From JAUUSJ01 sp051880475 (lineage in GTDB: Bacteria > Bacillota > Clostridia > Lachnospirales > Lachnospiraceae): 64,000 nucleotides of DNA. This document shows positions 27,251 through 35,457 of the stretch, one piece after another. How positions within the stretch are numbered: position 1 is the stretch's first letter; each line of letters opens with the position of its first letter. The notes under the pieces are model-generated. The model did no database searches. It was not told where the DNA came from and saw only the letters and a program-made list of their open reading frames with translations. The stretch covers positions 1 to 64,000 of the forward strand of contig JBJEOA010000065.1 in the NCBI GenBank assembly GCA_051880475.1. Direction: 5' to 3'. A program made the position numbers and the translations under genes.

Positions 27251-27613
27251 ATGGGATTAGAAGAATGTTATGCAGCATTTGGAGGAAGTTATGAGAAGGT
27301 AAAGGGATATCTTAGAAGCGATGCGTTAATTCGCAAATTTGTCGTAAAGTTTTTGTCTGACCCAAGTTATGAAAGCCTTTGTGAGTCGTTAGAGAAGGAA
27401 GACTATGGGGAGGCATTTCGTGCAGCCCATACATTGAAAGGTGTTTGTCAGAATTTATGTTTTAAAAGACTTAGTGAATCTGCCGCTTTATTGACAGAAG
27501 CTTTGCGAGACTACGAGAGTGGAGATATTGACAAAGCATACTGCTTGAAACTTCAGCAAAATGTAACAACGGATTATGAGGATGTTGTCAACGCAATTCG
27601 AGGACTAAATTAA
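27251..27613 (+). CDS. HPt domain phosphotransfer protein
   Basis: 120 residues forming a single histidine phosphotransfer domain: a helical protein with FRAAHTLKGVCQNL, where the histidine is the phosphate carrier. HPt proteins shuttle phosphate between the receiver of a hybrid kinase and a final response regulator. It is the first gene of the pilus operon, 1 base ahead of pilB, behind its own promoter and a GGAGGAG ribosome site. Five of the neighbouring products end in or contain receivers with no HPt of their own, so it is a natural partner. Being placed in the pilus operon suggests that the relay reaches pilus control. Confidence 0.88.
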   Translation: MGLEECYAAFGGSYEKVKGYLRSDALIRKFVVKFLSDPSYESLCESLEKEDYGEAFRAAHTLKGVCQNLCFKRLSESAALLTEALRDYESGDIDKAYCLKLQQNVTTDYEDVVNAIRGLN

Positions 27614-27614
27614 A

Positions 27615-29324
27615 ATGGCGTATAAACGATTGGGAGAGTTGCTGATTGCAGCAGGAACTATTACGGAAGAACAATTACGGCGTGGTTTGGAATTGCAAAA
27701 GGGCTCAAAAGACCGTCTCGGTACGGTTTTAATTTCCAATGGAATTATTACAGAAAATCAGTTAATTGAAGCGCTGCAGATGCAGCTTGGTATTGAATTT
27801 ATTGACTTGACTAAGGTAAACATCCCTACGGAGTTAGCGAGAGTTGTGCCAAAGAATATTGCTAGGCAGTATCAGGTTGTTCCTGTCAAATCTGTAAAAG
27901 ATGAGCTTTATCTTGCTATGAGCGACCCGATGAACTTTTATGCGATTGAGGATGTCCGTAAGGCGGTGCGTAAGAAGATTATTCCTATGGTAGCGACCGT
28001 CTCAGCAGTGGAGCATGCAATTCAGATTCTGTATGGAAATGAAGGTGCTGCGAAGGCTATCGAAGATATGAAGCGTGAGGCGGCTGCGACCGGAGATGCG
28101 CAGGCAGTGATAGATACCTCTTTTGTGTCGAACCGACTGGGAGAAGACGCTGTTGATAGTGCTCCGACTATTCGTTTGGTAAATTCTATCATTGAGCGTG
28201 CGATTACTGAGCGAGCTAGTGATATTCATTTGGAACCTCAGGAGAAGCAGTTTCGAGTTCGCATGCGTATTGACGGAATGATGCGAGAAATCTTGACAAT
28301 TCCCAAAAATTTACAAAACTCTGTTATTTCTCGTTTGAAAATTATGAGTGGTCTTGATATCTCTGAGCGTCGTATTCCGCAGGACGGACGTTTTAATGTT
28401 CGGATTAAGGATAAAGATATTGATTTGCGTGTGTCCACTTTGCCGACTATTTACGGCGAGAAGATCGTTGCCCGTCTTTTGGATAAATCTGGAGGACGAA
28501 TTAGCAAAGAGGCGATCGGTCTGACTGGACTGGATTTAATAAAATATGAAAAGTTAATTCACTGTCACAGTGGAGTTATATTGATCGTTGGACCTACGGG
28601 AAGTGGAAAGTCCACGACTATGTATACTATGATTGATGAATTGAACACATCCGATGTCAACTTGGTGACATTGGAAGACCCAGTAGAATATAATATTGAC
28701 GGAATTAATCAAGTGCAGATTAATGAGAAAACTGGTATGACTTTTGCGAGTGGTCTGCGCTCGATTTTGCGTCAGGACCCAGATGTCATCGCTGTGGGAG
28801 AGATTCGTGACGGTGAGACGGCAGATATTGCCATGCGTGCAGCCATTACTGGACATGTGGTGCTCTCTACGATACATACGAATGATGCGGTGGGAACAAT
28901 TGAGCGTCTGCAAGATATCGGGGTGGAGCCGTATTTGATTTCCACTGCGCTAAAGGGCGTTATCTCCCAGCGTCTAGTGCGAAGAATCTGTCCAGAGTGT
29001 AGGAGGGCATATACCCCAACGCTGGACGAAATGGATGATATGGGGCTAGAGCCAAGAGATGGAATTCGGTTTTATCGGGGCAAGGGATGTCCAAACTGTT
29101 TTAATACGGGCTACCGTGGACGAGTCGCAGTTTTTGAGATACTTTCTATAAACCGAAATATACGAGCGCTAATTGCCGATGGGCAAAAGAGGGTAGTTAT
29201 TGAGAAGGAATTGCAGTCAGAACAATCAAATTTTGTCTCTCTGCGTCAAAATGCAGTGCGTTTGGTACTGGAAGGAATAACAACTAGCCAAGAGATTATG
29301 CGTGTAATTAATGAAGAAGACTGA
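27615..29324 (+). CDS. pilB: type IV pilus assembly ATPase PilB with MshEN domain
   Basis: 569 residues. The N-terminus has two tandem MshEN-type motifs, RLGELLIAAGTITEEQLRRG and RLGTVLISNGIITENQL, the signature of c-di-GMP-binding extension ATPases. The AAA+ domain has Walker A GPTGSGKSTT, the Asp box, Walker B region VGEIRDGETA and the His box HVVLSTIHTND. A zinc tetracysteine is visible as CPEC and CPNC. It powers pilus extension at the cytoplasmic face. The adjacent cyclases supply a plausible source of c-di-GMP. ATG 27615 is separated from the HPt stop by one base. Confidence 0.95.
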   Translation: MAYKRLGELLIAAGTITEEQLRRGLELQKGSKDRLGTVLISNGIITENQLIEALQMQLGIEFIDLTKVNIPTELARVVPKNIARQYQVVPVKSVKDELYLAMSDPMNFYAIEDVRKAVRKKIIPMVATVSAVEHAIQILYGNEGAAKAIEDMKREAAATGDAQAVIDTSFVSNRLGEDAVDSAPTIRLVNSIIERAITERASDIHLEPQEKQFRVRMRIDGMMREILTIPKNLQNSVISRLKIMSGLDISERRIPQDGRFNVRIKDKDIDLRVSTLPTIYGEKIVARLLDKSGGRISKEAIGLTGLDLIKYEKLIHCHSGVILIVGPTGSGKSTTMYTMIDELNTSDVNLVTLEDPVEYNIDGINQVQINEKTGMTFASGLRSILRQDPDVIAVGEIRDGETADIAMRAAITGHVVLSTIHTNDAVGTIERLQDIGVEPYLISTALKGVISQRLVRRICPECRRAYTPTLDEMDDMGLEPRDGIRFYRGKGCPNCFNTGYRGRVAVFEILSINRNIRALIADGQKRVVIEKELQSEQSNFVSLRQNAVRLVLEGITTSQEIMRVINEED

Positions 29325-29337
29325 GAGGTAGAAAAAT

Positions 29338-30384
29338 ATGATGACCATAAACGAATTGGTTGCCATGGCAAAGAGGGACAGAGCTTCCGATATTCATCTT
29401 GTTTGCGGACTTCCGCCTAAGTACCGGGTGGATGGTCAGTTAGAAAATATGACAGAAGAAGTATTGACACAAGACGAATGTATCGCCCTGTCAAAATGGC
29501 TTTCGGGAGAGTATTATGAAGAGTTAGAGCGAGTTGGTGAGCTTGATTTGGCTGATACCTATGCAGGAAATCGCTGTCGTGTCCATATTTTTAAACAGCA
29601 GGGAGTGCCAAGTGTCGCACTTCGTCTCCTAAGAGAAGAGATTCCAAAGCTCGACAGTTTGGGACTTCCGCCGGCAGTGCCAGATCTTGCGAAGCTTCAT
29701 AAGGGAATTGTCCTCGTAACTGGAGAGACTGGAAGTGGTAAATCTACCACGCTTGCGGCATTGATTGATTCCATTAATCATACGAAGAAGGCACATATTG
29801 TCACGTTAGAAGACCCAGTGGAATATATTTATAAGCCAGACCTTTGTGCGATTAATCAGCGTGAAGTGGGAAAGGATACGGTTAGCTTCGCTTCTGGACT
29901 TCGCGCCAGCCTAAGAGAGGACCCAAATGTAATTCTTATCGGTGAGATGCGTGACCGAGATACGATAGAAACTGCGATTACGGCGGCTGAAACTGGACAT
30001 TTAGTGTTTGGAACGTTACATACTGGAAGTGCGTCCGATTCCATTGACCGTATCGTACAGGTATTTCCAGAAGGAATGCAAACGCAAATCCGCCTTCAGA
30101 TTTCTATGTGTCTTGTGGCGGTATTAACGCAGCAGTTAGTGCCAAAGAAGAACGGTGGAAGAGCGCTAGCGTGTGAATTGATGATTGTCACAGATGCGAT
30201 ACGTAACCTAATACGTGCCGGAAATACACCACAGATTGCCAATGCAGTTGCCACAAGTGCTGCCATAGGCGGACAGACTATGGACCAGGCGTTAGTGAGA
30301 CTTGTTCGAACAGGACAGATTACCCGCGATACGGCATTACAGTTTGCAGTTGATAAGGCTTATGTAAAGAAAAATGCTATCTAG
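29338..30384 (+). CDS. pilT: pilus retraction ATPase PilT
   Basis: 348 residues of typical PilT length. SDIHLVCGLPPKYRVDG forms the N-terminal PAS-like part. Walker A is GETGSGKSTT, with VTLEDPVEYI, IGEMRDRDTIETAITAAETGH and the HTGSASDSIDRI retraction segment. There is no MshEN domain or tetracysteine, which separates it from PilB. It drives pilus retraction and twitching. Two adjacent ATGs (29338 and 29341) follow GAGGTAG; either could be used. It lies 13 bases after pilB. Confidence 0.95.
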   Translation: MMTINELVAMAKRDRASDIHLVCGLPPKYRVDGQLENMTEEVLTQDECIALSKWLSGEYYEELERVGELDLADTYAGNRCRVHIFKQQGVPSVALRLLREEIPKLDSLGLPPAVPDLAKLHKGIVLVTGETGSGKSTTLAALIDSINHTKKAHIVTLEDPVEYIYKPDLCAINQREVGKDTVSFASGLRASLREDPNVILIGEMRDRDTIETAITAAETGHLVFGTLHTGSASDSIDRIVQVFPEGMQTQIRLQISMCLVAVLTQQLVPKKNGGRALACELMIVTDAIRNLIRAGNTPQIANAVATSAAIGGQTMDQALVRLVRTGQITRDTALQFAVDKAYVKKNAI

Positions 30385-30444
30385 TCAATCTCTCGTTGTC
30401 TTTAGGTGATGGAAAGTTGACAGGCGGGAAGGAGATTGATAGAA

Positions 30445-31659
30445 TTGGTTACATACAAATATACTGCCATTTCCAAGAGTGGTGAGAAAGTATCTGGTGT
30501 GGTAGAGGGTTTTAATGAGTTAGATGCCGTCGATCGAATTAAGCAAACTTGTGATATAGTGCTGAAAATGACGCAAGTCAAGGAACGCAAAGAGGGACTT
30601 TTGTCCATGGAGATTGGAGGTTCCAAATTAAATAGCAAAGCGTTTACTGTGATGTGCAGCCAGTTTGCTATTATTTTGAGAGCGGGAGTTCCTATTGCGA
30701 GGACGGTTCATTTGATTGCAGCAAAAACAACAGATAAACCATTAAAGAAAATGCTGCTTAAAGTGGCGGAGGATGTAGAGGCGGGGCGCACAATAGCGTC
30801 TAGCTTTGCAGAACATGGAAGTAAACTGCTCCCCACAACATTTGTAGAGACAATTCGCGCCGGAGAAGAATCTGGTAATGTTGATAAATCTTTTGACACG
30901 ATGTACCGACATTACGATAAGCAGACGAAGATGAAGGGAAAAGTAAAAAGTGCACTTGCTTATCCGATATTCGTTTTATTTATTGCAGTAGTAGTTGTTA
31001 TCGTACTGATGGTTGCGGTAGTTCCCACCTTTACTAGTATTTTTGAAAGCTATGGAAGTGAGCTGCCGTTGATTACGAGAATACTGATAGCAATATCAAA
31101 CTTTTTTAGAAAATATACGTTATGGATGGCATTAGCTGGAATTATTTTATTTCTTATATATAAGATATACGGTAATACCGAAAATGGTCGATTGAATTTC
31201 GCACAGATTAGCCTGAAAATACCAGTGCTTGGAAATATTAGTCAATTAAATGCAGCCAGCCAGTTTGCCAACACTATGACGACTATGCTTGGAGCAGGAC
31301 TTCCGATGACAAGGGCGATTTCCATTACCGCAAAGGTGCTTGATAATTATTATATCAGTCACGAAATCGGAAAGCTGACGGGACGTCTTGAGGAAGGGCG
31401 AAGTCTTGGTGACAGTATGAGAGAATCAGGATGTATGCCAGATATTTTAGTGGACATGGTTGCAGTCGGCGAGGAGACTGGTGAAATGGAGGCAACATTA
31501 GACACAATCGCCCTATACTATGACGCAGAATTGGAGATGGCAATCAACTCAGCGCTCGCAAAACTAGAGCCGACTGTCTTGGTCGTACTTGCCGGTGTTG
31601 CCGGATTTATCGTAATAGCGATTTATGCAGCTATGTTTGAGATGTATGCCCTTATGTGA
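30445..31659 (+). CDS. pilC: pilus inner-membrane platform protein PilC
   Basis: 404 residues. Two GspF/PilC domains (about 65-190 and 265-395), each ending in membrane helices (AYPIFVLFIAVVVVIVLMVAVVP and the C-terminal hydrophobic stretch), with the repeated GEESGNVD and GEETGEME signatures. It links the extension and retraction motors to the pilin. GGGAAGGAG at 30426-30434 best fits TTG 30445 (LVTYKYTAIS); TTG 30436 is too close. It belongs to the HPt-pilBT operon. Confidence 0.93.
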   Translation: MVTYKYTAISKSGEKVSGVVEGFNELDAVDRIKQTCDIVLKMTQVKERKEGLLSMEIGGSKLNSKAFTVMCSQFAIILRAGVPIARTVHLIAAKTTDKPLKKMLLKVAEDVEAGRTIASSFAEHGSKLLPTTFVETIRAGEESGNVDKSFDTMYRHYDKQTKMKGKVKSALAYPIFVLFIAVVVVIVLMVAVVPTFTSIFESYGSELPLITRILIAISNFFRKYTLWMALAGIILFLIYKIYGNTENGRLNFAQISLKIPVLGNISQLNAASQFANTMTTMLGAGLPMTRAISITAKVLDNYYISHEIGKLTGRLEEGRSLGDSMRESGCMPDILVDMVAVGEETGEMEATLDTIALYYDAELEMAINSALAKLEPTVLVVLAGVAGFIVIAIYAAMFEMYALM

Positions 31660-31775
31660 CAGCGAATCGCTTGTCATAAAGTGCGAAACAATCAAGATTT
31701 TTATAATGATTATAACTACTAATTTTTATAATCACTAATTTTTGTAAGTATTAAGTATTAAGTTCTATAACTTTG

Positions 31776-31870
31776 ATTTTCACCCAACCCCGGATTGGGT
31801 TTGAAAATACATATGGCAGGAGTGGGGAACTGCCCGATTGCGGAAAAGTCCGTTTTCACTTTTACCCCAC
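31776..31870 (+). promoter_or_regulatory. structured, possibly pseudoknotted leader of the major pilin
   Basis: Hairpin 1: ATTTTC-ACCCAA / TTGGGT-tt-GAAAAT (31776-31808). Hairpin 2: GGCAG (31815-31819) / CTGCC (31830-31834), whose 10-base loop contains GTGGGG (31822-31827). That loop is complementary to CCCCAC at 31865-31870, the geometry of an H-type pseudoknot. A small CGGA-AAAG-TCCG stem lies between. The pilin start is 41 bases downstream. I recognise no known riboswitch consensus; a role in c-di-GMP response or mRNA stability is inference. Confidence 0.55.
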
Positions 31871-31910
31871 AATAAGAAATATGAGATAAAAGAAGAAAGG
31901 ATGATTACCG

Positions 31911-32330
31911 ATGAAAAGAGTATTCAAAAAAAATGAAAAAGGTTTTACATTGGCAGAGCTTTTGATTGTAGTGGCTATTATTGCGGTGTTAGTGGCTATT
32001 AGTATTCCGATTTTTACAAATAAGTTGGAAGCTTCTCGTGAAGCTGTAGATGTATCCAATTTACGTGCTGCATATGCACTTGGTCAGACTGAAGCTCTCA
32101 CAGAACAACCAGCGTCTGAACAAACAGTATATTACGATGCAGCTGCTGGTGGATGGGCCACAGGAAAGGGAACTGCAACAACAGGAAAGGGAACTGCAAC
32201 AACAAGTGGAACTGTTTATGATTTACCGTCTATATGTACCTATGACAAGGGTGATTGTACTAATAAAGTAATAGAAGTAAAGTATGATTCTACTGGTGTA
32301 ACATCTTGTGGCTTTGTAGACAAGAACTAA
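31911..32330 (+). CDS. pilA: major type IV pilin
   Basis: 139 residues. The class III signal NEKG|FTLAELLIVVAIIAV gives prepilin-peptidase cleavage after glycine and Glu at mature position 5. The hydrophobic helix is followed by a short soluble domain with two cysteines (ICTYDKGDC) and a third near the C-terminus. Residues about 84-97 contain TGKGTAT twice, encoded by two identical 21-base repeats. Its position after pilC, the strong AGAAAGGAT ribosome site and the separate structured leader fit the major subunit. A dispersed repeat begins two bases after its stop codon. Confidence 0.92.
   Translation: MKRVFKKNEKGFTLAELLIVVAIIAVLVAISIPIFTNKLEASREAVDVSNLRAAYALGQTEALTEQPASEQTVYYDAAAGGWATGKGTATTGKGTATTSGTVYDLPSICTYDKGDCTNKVIEVKYDSTGVTSCGFVDKN
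32160..32201 (+). repeat. in-frame 21-bp tandem duplication in the pilin gene
   Basis: acaggaaagggaactgcaaca-type unit at 32160-32180 is repeated without change at 32181-32201, with a partial third unit after it. Each unit adds seven residues (TGKGTAT) in the surface part of the pilin. Confidence 0.9.
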
Positions 32331-32332
32331 AC

Positions 32333-32411
32333 TAGGACAGGGGACAGTTCTCCGTCCGAAGTTTTAGTATAATTCAACTGCCAAGCACCCGGGAAGGCAA
32401 GGGAGTTGATT
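32333..32411 (+). repeat. 79-bp direct repeat, left copy, flanking the Fic cassette
   Basis: It matches 33755-33833 at 76 of 79 positions. It begins with the GGACAGGGGACAG-type palindrome and continues into a caactgcc...gttg stem region. The second copy starts exactly at the fic stop codon. Confidence 0.92.
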
Positions 32412-32609
32412 AAAAAACATTCATGAATGAAAAATGAAAGCCGTTACATTGACGAGAGAAACGTTGATGTGGCGGCTTCTTTGCGTCTCGACGCTAAGGA
32501 CGAAGATGCTTTTTGAGTTATTGATTGTTTGGCGAGGAAGATTTTCTAAACATTTTGACGGACAAATCGAAAAAAACATTACAGAGCAGTAAAAAGAACG
32601 TCCGATTAC

Positions 32610-32648
32610 TTGATTTTTCGTCCAAAATAGGGCATAATATGGACGAAA
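32610..32648 (+). promoter_or_regulatory. fic promoter with overlapping inverted repeat
   Basis: TTGATT (32610-32615), a 17-base spacer and CATAAT (32633-32638). A perfect 9-base inverted repeat, TTTCGTCCA (32616-32624) and TGGACGAAA (32640-32648), brackets the -10, and another GGACGA lies just downstream. This is a likely operator. Upstream, 32412-32609 holds no convincing gene; a 52-codon frame from 32434 has no recognisable family. Confidence 0.6.
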
Positions 32649-32692
32649 GGAAATAAGGCTGGACGAATAAAATTGATACGGCGGGGTGTAAA

Positions 32693-33757
32693 ATGAGAAA
32701 TTTTGATTATATGAAACTATCTGAGCGGATGTGGGATACAGAAATAGTATCTTATATCGCCAAAATCCATGAATGCAAGGGACGACAGGAGCTTTTTGTA
32801 AGGCAGAAGCCAATAGAATTGGAGCGTCTCGTTGAAATTGCAAGAATACAGAGTACGGAGGCCTCTAATAAGATTGAAGGTATCGTTACTACAAGTACAA
32901 GAATTAAGCAATTAATGAATGAAAAAACGACTCCTCGAAATCGAGATGAAAATGAGATTGTGGGATATCGTGATGTGCTGAACACAATTCACGAAAGCCA
33001 CGATTATATTCCGATCAGACCATCATATATTCTTCAGTTGCATAGAGATTTGTTGAAACGTGCAGGAATGTCTTATGGAGGACATTTTAAGAATGTTCAA
33101 AACTATATTAATGAGACAAAACCTGACGGAACTCAGATTACCAGATTTACTCCGGTGGCACCGTATGAAACAGAAGAAGCGGTAGCTGCTATTTGTTCAA
33201 GTTACGAACGAACTTTATCCATGGAAACGGTTGATCCTCTTATTTTGATTCCAGTGTTTATTTGTGACTTCCTTTGTATTCATCCATTCAATGATGGTAA
33301 CGGTAGAATGAGCAGATTACTTACATTACTTTTGTTATACCAGAATGGCTATGAAGTTGGGAAATATATCAGTATTGAGAAGCAAATTGAGAAAACGAAA
33401 GATGTTTATTATGATGTTCTTCAAGGGGCTGACTATGGTTGGCACGAAGAGAAAAATGATCCAACACCGTTTATCCGATATATGCTCAAAATTATTCTTG
33501 CATGCTACACTGAATTTGAAGAAAGGGTTGGTATGATGAATGACAGCGGTGTGAAAAGCAGTGCGTATGACATGGTTAAAAGTTATGTGATGAACAAACT
33601 CGGGAAGTTTACAAGTGCGGACATTATTGTGTCATGTCCAGGTGCAGGACGATCTGCGATTCTTGCTGCCTTGAAGAAATTGACCGAAGAAGGAATGGTA
33701 ATAAAATGCGGTGGCGGAAGAGGTACTTATTACGTTAGAAAAGATGCGTTAAAATAG
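32693..33757 (+). CDS. Fic-domain protein with C-terminal winged helix
   Basis: 354 residues. The Fic core motif HPFNDGNGRMSR (about residues 200-211) predicts AMP or another nucleotidyl transfer to protein hydroxyls. Upstream, STEASNKIEGI matches the inhibitory (S/T)xxxE(G/N) motif on an N-terminal helix, so it is an autoinhibited class II Fic. The last 70 residues look like a winged helix-turn-helix (KFTSADIIVSCPGAGRSAILAALKKLTEEGMV), so it may bind the palindrome in its own promoter. It stands alone inside a cassette bounded by 79-base direct repeats, and its TAG stop is the first triplet of the right repeat. Confidence 0.92.
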   Translation: MRNFDYMKLSERMWDTEIVSYIAKIHECKGRQELFVRQKPIELERLVEIARIQSTEASNKIEGIVTTSTRIKQLMNEKTTPRNRDENEIVGYRDVLNTIHESHDYIPIRPSYILQLHRDLLKRAGMSYGGHFKNVQNYINETKPDGTQITRFTPVAPYETEEAVAAICSSYERTLSMETVDPLILIPVFICDFLCIHPFNDGNGRMSRLLTLLLLYQNGYEVGKYISIEKQIEKTKDVYYDVLQGADYGWHEEKNDPTPFIRYMLKIILACYTEFEERVGMMNDSGVKSSAYDMVKSYVMNKLGKFTSADIIVSCPGAGRSAILAALKKLTEEGMVIKCGGGRGTYYVRKDALK

Positions 33758-33833
33758 GACAGGGGACGGTTCTCCGTCCGAAGTTTTAGTATAATTCAAC
33801 TGCCAAGCACCCGGGAAGGCATGGTAGTTGATT
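33755..33833 (+). repeat. 79-bp direct repeat, right copy
   Basis: It differs from 32333-32411 at three positions (cggtt for cagtt, and two near the 3' end). It contributes the fic stop codon. The following 33834-33936 shows no gene. Confidence 0.92.
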
Positions 33834-33936
33834 TGAAAATTATTCCTGAATCGTCTTTTCTATCGTTTCTTTTTTCGAAAATAGAATGCTTTTTATTTAT
33901 TCTAGCGTGTCACAAACAGATTGCAATATTTCTGTT

Positions 33937-34344
33937 TCACTCTACTGGGACTATAATTTTTTTAACTACCATTTTCGGTGTTCCAGTCATCCGATAACAA
34001 GAAGCAGAGGAAAAATATTTACTACCACATTTTTTTGAGATTGCTTTTCTGGAAGAAACCTCATATCCAAACGGGGCTAGTATTGTTTTGATTATTCTTC
34101 CAACTGCCATTTTGTTAAAATCTTCTTCAAAAGAGAAATCGTGCATACTCTGTGAATCATACCAAGCCTCAAGCGTTGCTACACATGCCGATAATGCAGG
34201 ATGTCCCTGTTCAGAATAATCAATCATTTTAATAATATTCTTATCTTCAGAAAGAATATTAAAAATTGTTATGGCATCTGATTTATCAACGAATCCTGAA
34301 CAGTTCGGGTTTTCTGTTAAAAAATTATTGAATGTTGCCTTCAT
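33937..34344 (-). CDS. hypothetical protein
   Basis: 135 residues, soluble, of no family I recognise. The middle is acidic and the C-terminal 35 residues are basic and cysteine-containing (ISKKCGSKYFSSASCYRMTG). There is no transmembrane segment or signal peptide. It has its own promoter (34384-34412) and an AAAGTGGGA site before ATG 34344, so it is probably expressed. It lies in the accessory island next to Fic and hicAB; a defence or regulatory role would be guesswork. Confidence 0.65.
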   Translation of the reverse strand: MKATFNNFLTENPNCSGFVDKSDAITIFNILSEDKNIIKMIDYSEQGHPALSACVATLEAWYDSQSMHDFSFEEDFNKMAVGRIIKTILAPFGYEVSSRKAISKKCGSKYFSSASCYRMTGTPKMVVKKIIVPVE

Positions 34345-34383
34345 AGTATTTTCCCACTTTCAAACGTTTATTTTTATACATTT

Positions 34384-34412
34384 AAATTAACATATGTAAT
34401 GAAAAGTGTCAA
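34384..34412 (-). promoter_or_regulatory. promoter of the hypothetical gene at 33937-34344
   Basis: Minus strand: TTGACA (34407-34412), a 17-base spacer and TAATTT (34384-34389). The remainder of this intergenic stretch (34413-34654) holds a degenerate GGACAG repeat start near 34493 and no gene that I can support. Confidence 0.65.
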
Positions 34413-34654
34413 TATTTAAATGTGCATTTTTATATATTTATTTCGGAATATGAGTAATTCTCTTGAATCATATATACTTTCGTATGTATGAACAGGGGAC
34501 AGATTTCTTTTGTTGTGCTTGACAGGATTTCCACCCGCTAAACTAATTACCCTTGGCTGGTTGCACTACTTTCCCCAAGAATTGATGCTTCTTCTCTATC
34601 TTTTTGCATCTACTATGGTTGTACCTTTCCGCTTTGTTTATATGTATTATTTTT

Positions 34655-34677
34655 ATACGTATTGAATGTATACGTAT
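34655..34677. promoter_or_regulatory. paired ATACGTAT palindromes before hicA
   Basis: ATACGTAT at 34655-34662 and again at 34670-34677, 15 bases apart centre to centre, overlapping the likely promoter (TTGAAT, 17 bases, TAATAT). Toxin-antitoxin operons are commonly autorepressed through such sites. Confidence 0.55.
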
Positions 34678-34713
34678 TATATGTTAATATAATAGTGCAA
34701 GGAGGAAAACGGT

Positions 34714-34905
34714 ATGCCAATGAAACCAAGAGAGATGGAAAAACTAATCCTTGCTGACGGGTGGCTGTTCAAAGAACAAAATGGCTCACACAGACAGTAC
34801 ATACATCCTACAAAACCGGGCAAGGTCACAATTCCCTTTCACAAGGGCAAAGATCTAAACAAAAGGACCGAGGATTCCATCAGGAAACAAGCGGGGCTTA
34901 AATAA
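34714..34905 (+). CDS. hicA: HicA-type toxin (mRNA interferase)
   Basis: 63 residues, typical HicA size. It has the double-stranded RNA-binding-like fold with the catalytic histidine in NGSHRQYIHPTKPGKVTIPFHKGKDLN. It is predicted to cleave mRNA when not bound by HicB. GGAGG precedes ATG 34714. It lies 40 bases before hicB in the usual toxin-first order. Confidence 0.9.
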   Translation: MPMKPREMEKLILADGWLFKEQNGSHRQYIHPTKPGKVTIPFHKGKDLNKRTEDSIRKQAGLK

Positions 34906-34945
34906 GCCCCTGCTATTTCTTTACCATATACAGGAGGTGTAAAAT

Positions 34946-35368
34946 ATGTTATCTATGTATCCAGCTTGTTTCTACAAGGAAGATGGAGGATACTCTGTTA
35001 TTTTTCCTGATTTGAACTATCTTGCAACACAGGGAGACTCTTTAGAGGACGCTATGGAAATGGCTGTTGAATGTCTGGCAGGTCATCTCTATTCATGCAA
35101 AGTGGATGGTGAAGAGGTTCCTGCTCCTTCCAGTCTTATGGATATAGACCCTGTTGCTGTTTCGAAGGAAATTTCTCCTGATGAACCAGTAGAAGAAGCG
35201 TTTGTGAATATAGTTTCTGTTGATGTCGAAGCTTATGCAAAGGAACACTTTGTTAAATCAGTCAAAAAAACTCTCACAATACCTGCATGGCTTAATGCCG
35301 CTGCTCTGGAGCAGGGAATAAACTTCTCACAGACATTACAAGAAGCTCTGCTATCAAAAGTAAGGTAG
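34946..35368 (+). CDS. hicB: HicB-type antitoxin
   Basis: 140 residues. The N-terminal degenerate RNase H-like HicB fold (YPACFYKEDGGYSVIFPDLNYLATQGDSLEDAMEMA) should bind HicA. The C-terminal part (LTIPAWLNAAALEQGINFSQTLQEAL) looks like a ribbon-helix-helix or CopG-like DNA-binding tail, consistent with autorepression at the paired palindromes upstream. AGGAGGTG precedes ATG 34946. A GGACAG-family repeat follows its stop immediately. Confidence 0.9.
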   Translation: MLSMYPACFYKEDGGYSVIFPDLNYLATQGDSLEDAMEMAVECLAGHLYSCKVDGEEVPAPSSLMDIDPVAVSKEISPDEPVEEAFVNIVSVDVEAYAKEHFVKSVKKTLTIPAWLNAAALEQGINFSQTLQEALLSKVR

Positions 35369-35394
35369 GACAGGGGACAGCTCTCTGCCCTGCC
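35367..35394. repeat. GGACAG-family repeat after hicB
   Basis: aggacaggggacagctctctgccctgcc, an imperfect palindrome starting at the hicB stop codon. It belongs to the dispersed family. Confidence 0.8.
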
Positions 35395-35401
35395 TCGCTC
35401 A

Positions 35402-35430
35402 TTGAAAATTATGGCACACTGTGTTATAAT
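35402..35430 (+). promoter_or_regulatory. promoter of the methyltransferase gene
   Basis: TTGAAA (35402-35407), a 17-base spacer and TATAAT (35425-35430), 27 bases before the ATG. AAGGGG serves as the ribosome site. Confidence 0.75.
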
Positions 35431-35457
35431 TGAAAAAAATTTTAAGGGGTTATTTTC

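Noticed and set aside
32434..32592. 52-codon ORF upstream of fic
   Set aside because: No clear ribosome site or family, and the opposite strand is open too. Probably chance.
34500..34650. Possible transposase remnant in the gap before hicA
   Set aside because: A minus-strand frame gives about 30 basic residues, but I cannot tie it to any family.
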